Assembly (NCBI GenBank): GCA_014529385.2
Contig: CM043942.1
Span: forward strand, 35,509,469 to 35,573,468
Length of the DNA stretch: 64,000 nucleotides
Direction: 5' to 3'
Origin: Adiantum capillus-veneris
Lineage: Eukaryota; Streptophyta; Polypodiopsida; Polypodiales; Pteridaceae
Of the stretch, positions 33,850 through 45,812 are shown piece after piece (position 1 is the first letter of the stretch; every line of letters starts with the position of its first letter). The position numbers and the translations under genes are program-made. The notes under the pieces are model-generated. The model was not told the origin of the DNA and did no database searches. It was given only the letters and a program-made list of their open reading frames with translations.

Positions 33850-35034
33850 ATGTCCTTACATCCTGTTAAAGTGACTCAACTATTTGAAAAATGGGGTTTA
33901 GGCGTTGTAGGCCCAATTAGTACGACAGCTCGTAACGCTCAATCTCGATATATTATCATTGCCATCACTAACTATGTGACAAAGTGGGCGAAAGCCAGGG
34001 CGACACGTAAGGCTGATGCAAGGTCAACCGCCAAGTTTCTCTTTGAGAATATTATTACAAGATTTGGTTGTTCCTTTGAGATTGTGAGTGACAATGGCAC
34101 TCGTTTTATAAATGGAGTGATAAAAGAACTCACTACCAACTTCATGATAGCTCACCATAAGTCCACATCTTATTATCCACAAGAAAATGGCCAAGCTGAG
34201 AGTACCAACAAGACCTTAATCTCTATCTTGACCAAAACGGTGGAAGCTCATCGCACAGATTGGGATTTGAAGCTGACTTCAGCTCTATGGGCTTATCGTA
34301 CTTCTTACAAAGTGGCTATTAATTGTACACCATTCAAAATTGTATATGGCCAAGAAGCAGTTATGCAATGGGAGTTTGTAATTCCTAGTCTACGCATAGC
34401 TTCACAAGAATATTGGGACGGTAACCCTTTAGATGAACGTTTCTATATCCTTGAGAGGTTAGATGAAGAAAGACAATTGGTTGTGCAAAATGCACTTGTG
34501 GAGAAAGATAGGAGGAAGAAATGGTTTGACCGTCATCTAAAGGACAAAGATATCAATGTTGGTGATAAAGTCCTTATGTATGGAGTGCATAACGAGAAGA
34601 AAAAGTTGAAATATGCGAGAAAAGGACCATATAGAGTATGTGAAATCACCCCACAAGGAACCATTCATGTGGAGACTCTTGATGGGGTTGAAACCATTAG
34701 ATTCCTCAATGGTAGCAAATTTAAAAGATATTATGATCCTTTAAGCCAAGAGGAGCTACATGCCATCCATAAAAAAAGGGCAGCCAAGGCACAAACAAAA
34801 TTGAAGAAGATACAAGCTCAAGCAAAGGCTAAGGAGCAAAAACAACACATAAGACGCCAACGAAAGGCCAACCTTGGAGTTACACATGCATTTTACGTTG
34901 AAACTGATGATGATTTGTTGGACTCTGACACACCTCTAAGATACCCTGTTGAACTAAGGGAAAGCCATCCCTATCTGAGAGTACTATCCAAGTTGGGTCT
35001 CAATAAGAAAAAAAATACAATTTTTTATATCTGA
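33850..35034 (+). pseudogene. Gypsy-2 integrase, first catalytic Asp lost
   Basis: The 394-codon frame is a Gypsy integrase core followed by the GPY/F-type C-terminal region (KGPYRVCEITPQGTIHVETL). Core landmarks are FEKWGLGVVGPI, VSDNGTRF and PQENGQAESTNK. In the DDE triad the second Asp (SDNG) and the Glu (QAES) are present, but the first Asp, expected after GL in the WGL block, is Gly (codon GGC at 33901-33903). The chain ends with a Lys/Gln-rich segment (AAKAQTKLKKIQAQAKAKEQ). The long open frame contrasts with the broken upstream regions. Confidence 0.88.
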
Positions 35035-35210
35035 CACACTTTTGTCAGTTATGACAATGGGGTTGTAGCTCAAGACTTTTTGGTCATGCCTGCTGGAACT
35101 ATGGAGGGTAATATAAAACTAGGACGCATGTGGATGATAGCCACCAAATGCACTATTGATTGGGGAGTGGGGGTGTCACGATGTAGAAACCAACCGTAGT
35201 CCTTGAGATA

Positions 35211-36002
35211 TTGCCTCTTAAGGAAATAAAACCCAAAACATTGCATGTCCATGAGGTTGAATCATATGTCTCCATAGCTCAACTCTCTAGAGCTTCAACT
35301 TTTGTAGTTGAGATAAAGCTTGAGACACACAAGACCCATCCTAATATATCAAAGAAAACATACAAGTGGGTCCCTAAATCTTCTTTAGCGACCATTGCTA
35401 GTGCTAAAAGACAGGAGCCTGGTAAGAGACGTCCCACTCGCCCCAAGAAATATAAAGAAACGTTGTGTTGGATTCTTAAAAAACTATTGGAAGCCCAAAT
35501 CTACTATGAAGGAAATGATCAAATCTGGGTGTCAAAACGTAAATTGTGCTCTTACCTATCACCTGACCCATGTGAGCCTAATCTTGTAGCTCCAAAATGA
35601 ATAGAAGATGGCGAAAAGAAAAAAATCACGAAATGCGACACACCCGCTCCAGAGTTAGTTTGGGTACTGAAGAAAGAACGATTTGTTCCACCTAGCTCGG
35701 GAACAGGGAAGTCAAATGAAGCTTCTTGCTCTTCATGTAGTTCCTATACAGAAATAGAAGCTTCGACACAACCTTTACCTACCATTGTACATATCCATAC
35801 AAACAAAAAAGAATTTGCACCTTCTGTTGTAAGTTCACCACCTACAACAACGTTGCAAATAAAATCATGGGAGAGTACCTTACCACCCTTGCAACTAGAT
35901 GATACACATAAGGAGGTCGAAAACTTTTGGTTAAAGCTTTCACCCATACCAAATTGGAACAATTGGTTTCAAAAGGTGATGACATCATTTCAAAAGGTAT
36001 GA
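35211..36002 (+). pseudogene. Gypsy-2 post-integrase tail with W-[VI]-x-K motifs
   Basis: A frame open to 35600 and, past one TGA, to 36002. It carries YKWVPKSSLATIAS, CWILKKLLE, QIWVSKRKL and, after the TGA, VWVLKKERF, then a Ser/Thr/Pro-rich end closing at the polypurine tract. KWVPKSS here matches KWIPKSS in Gypsy-1 in sequence and relative place. No known domain is recognised; an envelope-like function is not supported because I see no signal peptide or membrane segment. Confidence 0.55.
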
Positions 36003-36010
36003 TCTACCCA

Positions 36011-36023
36011 AGGAAGGGGGGAG
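36011..36023 (+). other. Polypurine tract of Gypsy-2
   Basis: AGGAAGGGGGGAG lies a few bases before the 3' LTR and directly after the tail frame. Confidence 0.8.
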
Positions 36024-36027
36024 TGTT

Positions 36028-36651
36028 TGTTGACAATCATCATTCACTCACTCCCCTCTTAACCTTCCTCCCTAACCTCTCAATCTCCCAATCTTAGGGA
36101 ATGTATATATAAAGCCTTATACTCAAAAAGAAAAAAAAAAAAAGAGCAAGAGCCACCAAACAAAAATTTGGAAACCTACGAGTTCTAGTACATGACCCAA
36201 AATCATAAAAACACATTATGCACAAGGACACGACCCTTATAATATTTGCACTCTAACCATCATCTATCTATGTGTACAGATATGGTTAGTACGATAGAGT
36301 CATCCACTCCTACCTTGGGTGAGAGGTAATCTCATTACTTTGCACAAGTATTTTACATAGTCTACCCGGTGAGTATAAACCCCTATAGGGGTTTAGCCTT
36401 AGGGTTCCCTCCCAATCTTTACAATATCCTATTCCCTTGACTCTCTAGGGGGAGTGCAAATAATTTGGTTAGGGTTCCTTATGTTGTTTGATTGTGTTCA
36501 ATAAGGGTTGGTACCTCTTCCCACTGATGTGCCTCGTAGAGGTATTCTTTGTGTTTCCTAGTGTGTACAGGAATGTGTTGTTGTTGTTAGGATTTGGACC
36601 TTATGGAATCTTTCTCTCATTCACTCTTCAAATCAAGCGCGATCATCAACA
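36028..36651 (+). repeat. 3' LTR of Gypsy-2
   Basis: Proposed from TGTTGA at 36028 to TCAACA at 36651, inverted 6-bp termini, 624 bp. A start at TGTTTG (36024) is possible. It contains TATATATAAAG near 36104-36114 as a promoter and a perfect 18-bp palindrome at 36377-36394 (AAACCCCTA and its complement). No partner LTR is visible to confirm the ends. Confidence 0.55.
36104..36114 (+). promoter_or_regulatory. TATA box in Gypsy-2 LTR
   Basis: TATATATAAAG about 80 bp into the LTR. Confidence 0.5.
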
Positions 36652-37780
36652 CAAACAGATGTTTCTTGACCATTAGCATAACCCCTTGTCTTTTTTGCAT
36701 CCATGTTTGTCTGCTTTAACTATGATTGGTAGCATAATATTCCACACATTTGCTTAGACTAAACATTAGATTCTATATAATTTTTTGTCATAATCTCTTG
36801 TTTAGGTTTCAGAATCAAGCAGTCTGAGTAAGCTATTTTGACCAAGTTAGGAGTTAGAGATCTTCTCTTAATACCATGGGGAATGCCTTCCTAATAATCA
36901 ATGGCTACTTTAGGTTCTTAATCCAATTTACGCAGTATTGTGTGTAATGTGCTAGGTATTTCTAGTGGGCTTAGTCCCTATTGACCTTTAGCTTAAGAAT
37001 TAAAAAGGGAGCTTACTAGTGTGATGAGCATGGGGAGGATAACACTCTTATATGACCCCCCGAAGTTACAAAATTAAAATGCTGAAAACGAGCCAAAAAA
37101 TTAAATAAACGAATCAAAAGTGCCACAATGTAATATCTTAAGCTAGAATAGAAATTCCAACTTGATTTGGTACTTCACTCACATGTATCACCTATGGTAC
37201 TAGAGCCCTAGAGGTTCCCAGTGTGGGCGCTTTTCCTTGAAAAGCAAAAAACCCAAGGCATACAAAATAATCACACACATCAAAATTGAATCAATGTGAA
37301 AACACCTTTGGGGGTCAAAGAAAAAGAAATAATTTAGGCGATGATTTCATGAGAAATTCCTTTTATCGTAGCTTAACTACAAGGTCTTCTAGGTATAGCC
37401 TCTAATCAACCCTCGAACATGAAATAATTTTCTCTCGCGATTAAACAACTTAATTGACCAGAGAAAATTGAGAATCTTGCCTATGGTATTAATAATTGAC
37501 CTCTAGTGCCTTTCGACTGTTTTTTACCTTTACAACTGTTTATGCATTTGATTATATTACAGTTAATTTTTATTGCTGACAAATTGTTTAATATTTTGTT
37601 ACCGATCAATGTGTCTTCCTACAACTGCATAGGCTATTTAATTGTATACGAGAATGAAATTACTGTACCAATTTTGTTTGATTTTGCAGTGACTAAAGAA
37701 GGCTAAGGAAATTCATCTCAAATGCTCTTCCACCTCAATGAACGGGCTTCATCTCAATAGCTTCTGAGGATGGAATTTAC
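36652..37780. other. No gene recognised
   Basis: AT-rich sequence without recognisable frames or repeats. Confidence 0.5.
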
Positions 37781-37783
37781 ATC

Positions 37784-38230
37784 AGGAAGGGGGGCATGTT
37801 AATCGACAAGTGAGATAGTGGAGTCAATACTGGGCAAATAGGAAGCTTGGGAACTGCCCAATGCTCCCTATCGCTTGGTGTTGACCTTGGTGTTAAAGCC
37901 ATTAAAAGAAACAGTAAAGACCTCATACAATGGAGTCACTACTGGGTGAATAGGAAGCTTGGGGACTGTCCAACGCTCCCTATCGCTTGGTGTTGACCTT
38001 GGTGTAATCGACGATGGAGACCCTTTTGGTGATGATATTACAAGTCATGCAGTGGAGTCAATATTGGGTGAATAAGAAACTTGGGGATTGTCTAACACTC
38101 CCTGTCGCTTCATGCTGACCTTGGTGATAAAGTCATTACATGCGATAGTGGAGTCAGCACCAAGCGAATAGGAGGCTTGGTGACTGCCCAACGCTCCCCA
38201 TCGCTTTGGTGCTAACCTTGGAAAATGGGC
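37784..38230. repeat. Polypurine-tract-like word and four-copy minisatellite
   Basis: AGGAAGGGGGGCA at 37784-37796 precedes TGTTAATCGACA, an LTR-like start. Four copies follow of a unit near GTGGAGTCAATACTGGGTGA with AGGAAGCTTGGGGACTG and TATCGCTTGGTGTTGACCTT, starting at about 37818, 37930, 38052 and 38148. It may be a repeat-bearing LTR fragment of a Gypsy relative; no element body is seen upstream. Confidence 0.7.
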
Positions 38231-38485
38231 GTCGGCCCAATAAACATCCACAGATATCACATTGTTTTGAGTCAGGGACCGGGCTTGTTGGTCCTATAGG
38301 TGCTTGGGTGATCCTCGATGAGAGGCGCACCACATATCTCATTTGAAACTATTTTTACTTTGACCAGTCACTATGGGCGTCCATGTGTGAATGGGTTAAA
38401 CTCTTATTAAAGGTTTATTTTGACCTAAAATCCTCATTCTGTAGCTCTTGCTCCATCTCTGTCTCCTTAACCCTCGTATGCTCAC

Positions 38486-38486
<1 letters not shown>

Positions 38487-38566
<80 letters not shown>

Positions 38567-38577
38567 ACGCGCGCGCT
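38487..38577. repeat. (GT)n followed by alternating CG
   Basis: About 39 GT units to 38565, then GCACGCGCGCGC, an extended purine-pyrimidine alternation of the kind that can adopt Z-DNA. Confidence 0.95.
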
Positions 38578-38999
38578 AGAGAGAGATTGAGCATTGCGGC
38601 GGCGATGAGGCGGTTGAGCGCGGCATCAACAATAGCTCCTTCTTCTTCGTAGCACGGGATCCTTCACAAAGGAAGCATTGAGTGGTGAGTGACACACCAT
38701 TGTTTCTTTGAGCTTGCTAGGACTCTCTAGTTGTGTGTTTGCAGCCTTTTGAGGCTCGCACATGGTGCACAGGCAAGTCCCCAGCCTTTGACACGTACGA
38801 CAAAGCGTACAAACTTTCGTCTCCTTGGTGACATAATCCAAGCTCTGTGCTGCTCCTCGCAAGCTCCTTCTTGCTCTTTCCCTGCTCGGTTCAGTGCCGC
38901 CCTCCATTACTCCCTCCCTGTTCACATTATGTTTTTAAAAAAAACCCTTTTGTGGGCTAGTGGCCATGGTCTTTTGTACTTAGTGGGCGGCCGAACCTC

Positions 39000-39310
39000 T
39001 TAGTGCACCACATTTGGCATACATAGTAACCAAGGCAATGTAGTAAAGGCACCACATTTAGCGTACATAGTAACCAAGGCACCATATTTGGCGTACATAG
39101 TAACCATAGCACAACCTTTGATTTTCAGCGGCCCTTGACTCACAATATCGTCGTGAATTTTATTACACATTTCAGTGTCTTGGAAAGTGTCACATGCCCT
39201 CAAAATGCAAGTATAGGTGATTGTATTTTGACAGATGTCAGTTCACAGCTTCTTGTCTGCCCCTGGTCGGCATATTCCCCAATCAATGTTCCTCAAGCAT
39301 TTTCATGCTT
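39000..39310 (-). pseudogene. PPR protein relic (PLS class) with triplicated motif
   Basis: Pentatricopeptide-repeat proteins bind organelle RNA. On the minus strand I read GTLIGEYADQGQ, then in another frame NTITYTCILRACDTFQDTE, NKIHDDIVSQG and MVTMYAKYGA, matching the succession typical of PLS-class PPR repeats (ITY-CIL-AC, IHD-IV-G, ALV-MYAKCG). The MYAKCG segment is then repeated twice more (39006-39115), the last copy in a different frame. It is a short, shifted remnant. The style is that of the large PPR families of seed-free vascular plants, one reason for suspecting a fern. Confidence 0.75.
39006..39115. repeat. Three-copy 30-44-bp repeat within the PPR relic
   Basis: Copies of CACCACATTTGGCGTACATA-type sequence followed by GTAACCAAGGC start at 39006, 39050 and 39080; on the minus strand each encodes LVTMYAKCGA or a variant. 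Confidence 0.9.
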
Positions 39311-41459
39311 TTCAAACTTCATCCACTTAGCATATTTATCATCAAAGGCACTGCTAAGCACATCATTTGTGTCTTCATTAGTTGGTCATGAAATACAATT
39401 CAATTGAAGCACCAATTATCAGTGCACTGCAAGAGATGAAATTCTGAACAAGATACTCCTTGAGCACTTATTCTACCATTTTCTAGAACCTGGCTGAAGC
39501 TCAAAACTCCCAGATGAAGAACTGACCAAGGCGACCAAAGTGGTACGGAACTAGCCCTTGCTGAAACTTAAACTGGCCATATCTTGACAATCGGAACTTC
39601 GATTAACAATCTGAAAAGACCTACACGCTCCTCAAAGTGAGCACTTCAGGCCCACGCATTCATATCAACTTTTACCTTTCATCAGCAGCTACCCAATCAG
39701 TACGGATATGCGGGGATAATAATATTGTGAGCCTTTCATTTAGAGTTTTTCCAAAAAAAATAGAGCTTTTGTAAATTTTTGTGCTTGAAAGTGAAATTTA
39801 CATCGATGCTAGAAATTGAAATATATAATGCGACTTATAAAAGTCAAATTTTGTGTGAATATGTTGAAGTTGTATAACACATGTAATTTGTGTGTATGTG
39901 CTATCTACTATGTAATTCATGCACTAAAGTAAATGATACCTATGATTTACAAGCTATAAAAGGAAATATTAGGCATCTCATAATTTAACAATAACATTGC
40001 AAACCATGTTTTCACTACTTATTTGAATGATACATAAGTGATGTAGACTTTCAAATCTAAAATGGATTCTACCAAGGTGTGCTTTAAGGTCGTAAATGGG
40101 TGTTATAACTGAAAACTAGCACCATGATAAAAGAAACTCTAAACTCTCTTTAAAAGCTCTAAATTATAAGCTCACAAAAAAAACACACTCCAGATATGCT
40201 ATCAACGCAAACTTCAAACTAACATAACTTCCTATCTATAGCTCCAATGGATGAGCCACAAAGACATGCATGTAGAGCACTTAAAGTATTGCAATTCTAA
40301 TCAATAAACTCCCAGCTATGACCACTTCAAGCATACTCTTTGTTAGCATTAACAAGACAACTTTTGGCCCTTTAAAGCCGCATCTGGCATAGTTCTAGCT
40401 TAAACTTGGCTTGTTATCAAGCCCTTATTGCTGTTGAATAATCATGCAGGATTCAAATAAACCTTATATGCATCCTTTTGCCCAATTTTTCGTCATGGAA
40501 GCAGAGTTGCACGACAACGTCCACAAGAAATTAGCCACTCAATGGCTTTGCAGTTCAAACTAGAAGTAGCAACTTTAATGGACCTCCCACCTTGCTTTAC
40601 TCTCTTACACCACCATTTCACACACTTCACCTCACACCACAACAATGCGACAATACATTTAGTGTGTAGAAGAGGCCTCCTTTTATATGCCAAAATGGGC
40701 TGCCCTATCTCATGAGAGACAACCGTGTGTAGCTGCCCTTGTGTAGACAAGTTCATGTAGAGCTCTTCCATGCGCCCATGTGTAGCCATCTTTAGGTAGA
40801 CAAGTCCATCTAAAACTTGGTCATCGGCCATGGACTTCCAACCACCTGCCAACCAGGCATTGATCATCGGCCACAGGCCAACCGACCGGCTGCTTTTTGA
40901 TCACTTTTCGGCTCTTATCCAGTCATAATATTGCAGCAAAATGGAATACTCCGACAAGCTAGAGTCTGGGTTGGAATTTTTGGTCTTTGGACGAGTGATT
41001 TTTCTCACGTACAATGGCTTCTCCTCATATCGAGGGCCTTACAAATGTGCATTTTGAGAATACAAATTTCAAGGGGTGAATTAGGCTCCATACTTAACAA
41101 TCCTCAAATGCTCAACTTTAGAGTACAATGTAAGTCATTGTAAAGAGTAGTGTTACAAACCGGCCGGCCGGTCAGTCCCACTTTTCTTTGGCCGCTTTGT
41201 GGCAAAATAAGAATATTTCTCAAATGATGGTTGTTTGTGACCTCATTTGCAAACTCATTGCGACTCTTTCATTGCAATAAGAAAATGTAACATAATGGCA
41301 GGAAGGTACCATCTGCTACGGCCAAACAAACAGTTGAAAGTAGGATGCAACATGTTGGATTGAACATAACAGATAATGTTTTTGCCACTTTTGGTGAATA
41401 GTTCACTTAGATTTTGGATCATAATGTCTTGCTCCCGAGATTTTTCTTGGGGGTGTAGT

Positions 41460-41462
<3 letters not shown>
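39311..41462. other. No gene recognised
   Basis: Low-complexity AT-rich DNA. A 125-codon minus frame at 40493-40867 has no recognisable domain. A 14-bp palindrome ACCGGCCGGCCGGT lies at 41159-41172. Confidence 0.5.

Positions 41463-41536
<74 letters not shown>
41463..41536. repeat. (TC)n microsatellite, 37 units
   Basis: Uninterrupted TC tract. Confidence 0.97.
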
Positions 41537-41538
<2 letters not shown>

Positions 41539-41712
41539 ACACATAGGTCCTATACGTCCATATAAGAATCTTGATTTTAATATGAAATATATGTCCTCTT
41601 TTCATTATCCAACCCTCTCTCTCACTCTCTCAAGGGTACATAAGTCCTTTACGTCCATAGAAGAATCCTGATTTTAATATAAAATATATGTCCTCTTTTC
41701 ATTATCCGACCC
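41537..41712. repeat. Two-copy repeat beside CT/GA tracts
   Basis: Copies at about 41537-41620 and 41630-41712 share CATAGAAGAATC-type sequence, TTGATTTTAATATGAAATAT and ATGTCCTCTTTTCATTATCC, each followed by pyrimidine-rich DNA. Confidence 0.85.
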
Positions 41713-41734
41713 CCCCTCTATCTCTCTCTGTATT

Positions 41735-41736
<2 letters not shown>

Positions 41737-41774
<38 letters not shown>
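41737..41774. repeat. (AG)n microsatellite
   Basis: About 19 AG units. Confidence 0.95.
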
Positions 41775-41775
<1 letters not shown>

Positions 41776-42895
41776 AAGATGAATCCAAAACTAATCATGG
41801 GAGTCAAGATGGATTTTCGATATACATTTTACTCATTTCCCAATTTAATTCCTCCTTATAAAATTTGACCTGCCTTTTTTATATGGAAGAAGTCTTTGCA
41901 TGTTTTTCTATGGACCGCTTCACAGTCAGCATAGTTCGGGACTACCTATCACACTTGAGAGATTCATCACTACAATCAATAAACACAATTTGACTCAAAA
42001 TGTATTTCAAACAACAATCAGCATGACCATGGACAATCAAAAATCAATTATTTGTTTTAATTAAAAATGAAGGTGCAATAAAAGCATCTCCACCAAGCAT
42101 CCTTGCTACTACATTCTTCAAATACCATAACCTTATACTAATATAACTCAAAATCGTAGTCTCCTACAAATTCTAGTACGTGCTCTAAACGTCCAAGGTC
42201 TAACTTCTACCAAATGATGACGTACATGGCATGGTGTATCGACTTGAGTAAAACCCCTAATCCGGTACTGCTCATCAAAGCCTATAAAGCAGAGCATTGC
42301 ATTAATAGGAAGCTGGAAGCCAACAAACCAAATTGTGGCAACTATTTGGTCACCATTCTCATTGTGTTCAAATGCAACATGTTAATATCCAAGTGTAAAA
42401 GATGAAAATTTCCCAAGGTATAATGATAACTCGTAAAGGCCAATAAGTACATGTGAAAATGTGCAACATTGCCTGCATTAAAAATAAAAATTGTTAGTTG
42501 GCACACTTATATTGAAACAATTCTAGGGCTAATGCTACAGTCACAAAGACTATATATTACCCTAAAACACCAGAGTTCTCCAAAACATGAACCACTGTAT
42601 TTGCAGATGTGTGTCCAAGCCAACGAAGGGGATCTAAAAAATGAAAAAGCAAAATGTAGATGGCGATGATGAGAGTAATAACCAATGTCAAAATATGCAC
42701 ACAAGCAAAACTCACTTTGAACCATTTGAGATGCACGACCTACAACATATGAAATGGCACGTCGAGGGTCCATCTGCCATCACAAGAAAGAAAAGGCAAT
42801 AAGAACATGGAAATGTCATTATTTGTGAGGAATTGTTAAGCTATGAAATGAATACAAATAATTCACTATTCTAAGGAGACAGCAACATACAAAGA
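41775..42895. other. No gene recognised; 3' flank of Helitron gene
   Basis: The 3' terminus of the Helitron (a hairpin followed by CTRR in element sense) should lie here, but I could not place it with confidence. Confidence 0.45.
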
Positions 42896-45812
42896 TCATC
42901 TAGTTGTCAATTGCAACACCTCTTTGTAAACAATATTTGGAGTCCTTGTTGCAGAAGCTGATATAACCCCATCATTACTTTGTAACTTTCTATTGTCAAC
43001 CACAACCTTGATGGCATTTGAAGATCTTACACGAGACATAGCCACATACAACTATCCATGGCTAAAAACAGGTGTCAAATATAGTCCCAAGATTCCAAGT
43101 GTTTGCCCATGTGCCTTGTTGATAGGCATTCCAAATGCAAGCTTGACAGGGAATTGTCGTCGTCTCATTTCAAAAGGAAGACCCAAGGAGCATGTGGTGA
43201 CAAAATCAATCCGTGGTATTAGCACAATATCCCCAGCATTCTTGCCTGTAATTATCTCTGCTTCTAAAACTCTACCATAGAGTTGTCTACATATAAGCCT
43301 TGTACCATTGCACAAACCACGCCTCACATCCAAATTACGCAACAGCATGATTAGAGAATTTTTTTAAAATTTTAGTACATGCGGTGGATATCCACCCCCG
43401 GTATTTAGAAACTCAAGGGTACATAAGTGGTGAATTTGATCCTCATTTGAACAAAGGGAGTCTGCACTCAAGTACTCTTTGCTTACACCTGGTAGCCGTC
43501 TCAAATCAAGACTGTTTATCATATCAATTTCTTTATTCTTTGGCGCAAGAATGCCACGCTCTTTGAAGAAGTTAGCAAAATTATCAACATACGACATGCT
43601 CCCATGTATGTGATCAATCAAATTTTCAATAGAATTTCCTTCCAAAATCATGTTCACGGGAATGATGACATCGTCATTGTCAGCATCCGCATGCACATCA
43701 CCATTGCCAATGTCAAGTACCCACGTTGCAAAGACTCTTTCTGTCTGAATTGTGGTGGAGTCCATCAAATGCACGTTTTCTGTCAATTTCAAAACCTCAA
43801 TTCGTTTCCATATGTTTGAATTGCACAACGACGCCCCCACTATGTCCTCACGTCGTCCCTTTGGAACAACTCGCAAAATTTGTCTAAAGTCGCCTCCCAA
43901 CAATAGTGTCTTGCCTCCAAACAAAACATCTTTCTACATGATGTCTCGCAACGTTCTATCAAAAGCCTCAAAAGCATGTCTATGGACCATGGGGGCCTCG
44001 TCCCATACAATCAAAGCGGTTTGCTTTAGTAATTTTGCAAGATTGCTAGTGACCTTCACATTACATGTAGAGTGGCTATTAACCTCTATAGGTATTTTGA
44101 ATCGTGAATGAGCAGTTCTTCCATTAGTGAGAAGCAATGCAGCAATTCCAGACGGTGCACAAGCTAGTGCAATTTTTTGATGGCCTCGTAATCGAGAGAG
44201 CAAGGCATTATATACAAAAGTTTTTCCTAATTCCCCAGGCCCATCCAAGAAGAGTGTACATCCCCTATTTTTTTTAGCAGCTTCTAGAACTGTACGATAA
44301 GCATGGCATTGACCTACATTTAATAATCTCTCCATCTCTCAGGCTAAGTTTGATTGCTTGTGTACATCAAAAATTCTCTTCTTCTGAAGCAAACTATTCT
44401 CAAGCATTTGCAATTGTGATCTATCAATTTGACACATGCTAGGAAATTCACCACCCTCAACAAATTATCCAAGCTTGTCAAAGCCTGTGTCATTGCCATT
44501 TGATTGGACAAATCATCATTATGACCATGAGTTTGTAACACATGACAATAGTCCTCTAAAAATTGTATGGAGAACTTTGTCCATAACAGCTCGGGAGAGA
44601 CTGGTGCACTATACACAAGTATGATTGCAAAAAGCTCACGCAATTGTGGTCTAGTTCGGATAAAACTTGCCTCTTCCAAGCACATCATTCATTCCTCATC
44701 ACTTTGTAGCATCCCTCTAGCATTCCAAGCATCCTTGAAGGTGGGATAAGCGCAACCATCAACAATCTAGAGATCTTTAAATGAAGTACTACCCTTGCAT
44801 AAAGTAAGTAGCATTCTTAAGTATACAAGCCTCCAACACATGGGACTACATTGTATATTCGACCAATGCAATCACCTTTCTTACGTGCAGTCCAACATTT
44901 TTTATCTTTATTCCAAACCCATCTTTCTGGGAAGTCTATGTAACAAAGATTGTGTACCATAAGTTCAATTTGATTTATGGCAAACCATTCTGTTAGTGTT
45001 GTTCTTTTGTTACCATCATTCCTCAGAATTTCTCTTATGTCGGTCGTGTCTTGAAAGGTCACAGTCTTTTGCATGGGAAGGTGGACATGCAATCTTTGTA
45101 CCGATGGCTTTTCACAATGCATGTCAAAACCAAAGATTCTCCATAATGCCTCAGATGAGGACACATAGCGTGCATCAAGGTAGCTTTTTATCTCGTCAAC
45201 AATACCTTCCCCACCTTGAATCACAATGGTTGCTCGATCATGCCCCTTATATAAGTACTTGTACAAATACTTCATAGCACTAATTGTAGAGCACACTTCA
45301 TCATTGATGTGTGCTTTATATCTTATTGAAAGAAATGGATTGTAAGGCACCACCCATTGGTTGTCTAGCTTCTTTCCCTTTACAATCACATACTTTCCAT
45401 CATCCCTTCTCATGTATGTGGAATACCCAATGCTCTCAAGCATCGTGGAAACATAAAACTTTCAAGGGTACTTGAACCTACACTTTCCTTCTCTCATACA
45501 TGGACATTGGGGATACTCGGTACCACAGGGACCGTGTACATTAGAGCGACAAATTATCTCATATAGCTCAGGGAAGGATTGCTTATTAGGAAGTTTGGCA
45601 CAAACCAACCTATCATAGTCAGCTAATTCCAAAGGCTTAAATCTGCTTGCAAGAACCGACAAAATATGTGCATGGGGTAGACCTCTTTTGAAACTCGATT
45701 ACAGACACGTGACCTACTACATCTCCAAACACTGACCTCTTAATTAGTAGAGACATCATATCCCTAAACTTTCGGTAGAATATTTTCTCACCAAATCTGG
45801 ATGATCTGAAGT
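42896..45812 (-). pseudogene. Helitron Rep/PIF1 helicase relic, C-terminal half
   Basis: From right to left: KIFYRKFRDMMSLLIKRSVF, EFQK, then after a one-base shift RGLPHAHIL, whose HAH (45666-45674) is the HUH metal-binding motif. Next come KYLYKYLYKGHD (tyrosine region, about 45232-45269), a helicase with GPGELGKTF as Walker A (44219-44242; the family has GPGGTGKTF), VWDEAPM as Walker B, LLGGDFRQIL, and the C-terminal KAHGQTLG, YVAMSRV and YKEVLQL, ending with TGA at 42896-42898. HUH nicks and joins DNA and the helicase unwinds it during rolling-circle transposition. Frameshifts, a TAG before LYVAMSRV and the Walker A change make it inactive. Confidence 0.9.

Larger units (their letters stand above)
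26300..36651 (+). mobile_element. Gypsy-2: gag-pro-RT-RH-IN retrotransposon with extra C-terminal tail, decayed
   Basis: The plus-strand order is an N-terminal acidic/proline-rich region, gag, three zinc knuckles, protease, RT, RNase H, integrase, tail with W-[VI]-P-K motifs, polypurine tract and one LTR (36028-36651). Integrase follows RNase H, the Gypsy order. A 5' LTR and PBS are not recognisable, so the left border is approximate. More than ten stops and several frameshifts show it is dead. Confidence 0.88.

Noticed and set aside
35211-36002. Envelope gene after integrase in Gypsy-2
   Set aside because: No signal peptide, transmembrane segment or cysteine pattern; the region is basic with W-x-x-K motifs.
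40493-40867. 125-codon minus frame
   Set aside because: No recognisable domain, no convincing neighbours; kept only as a remark in the no-gene stretch.
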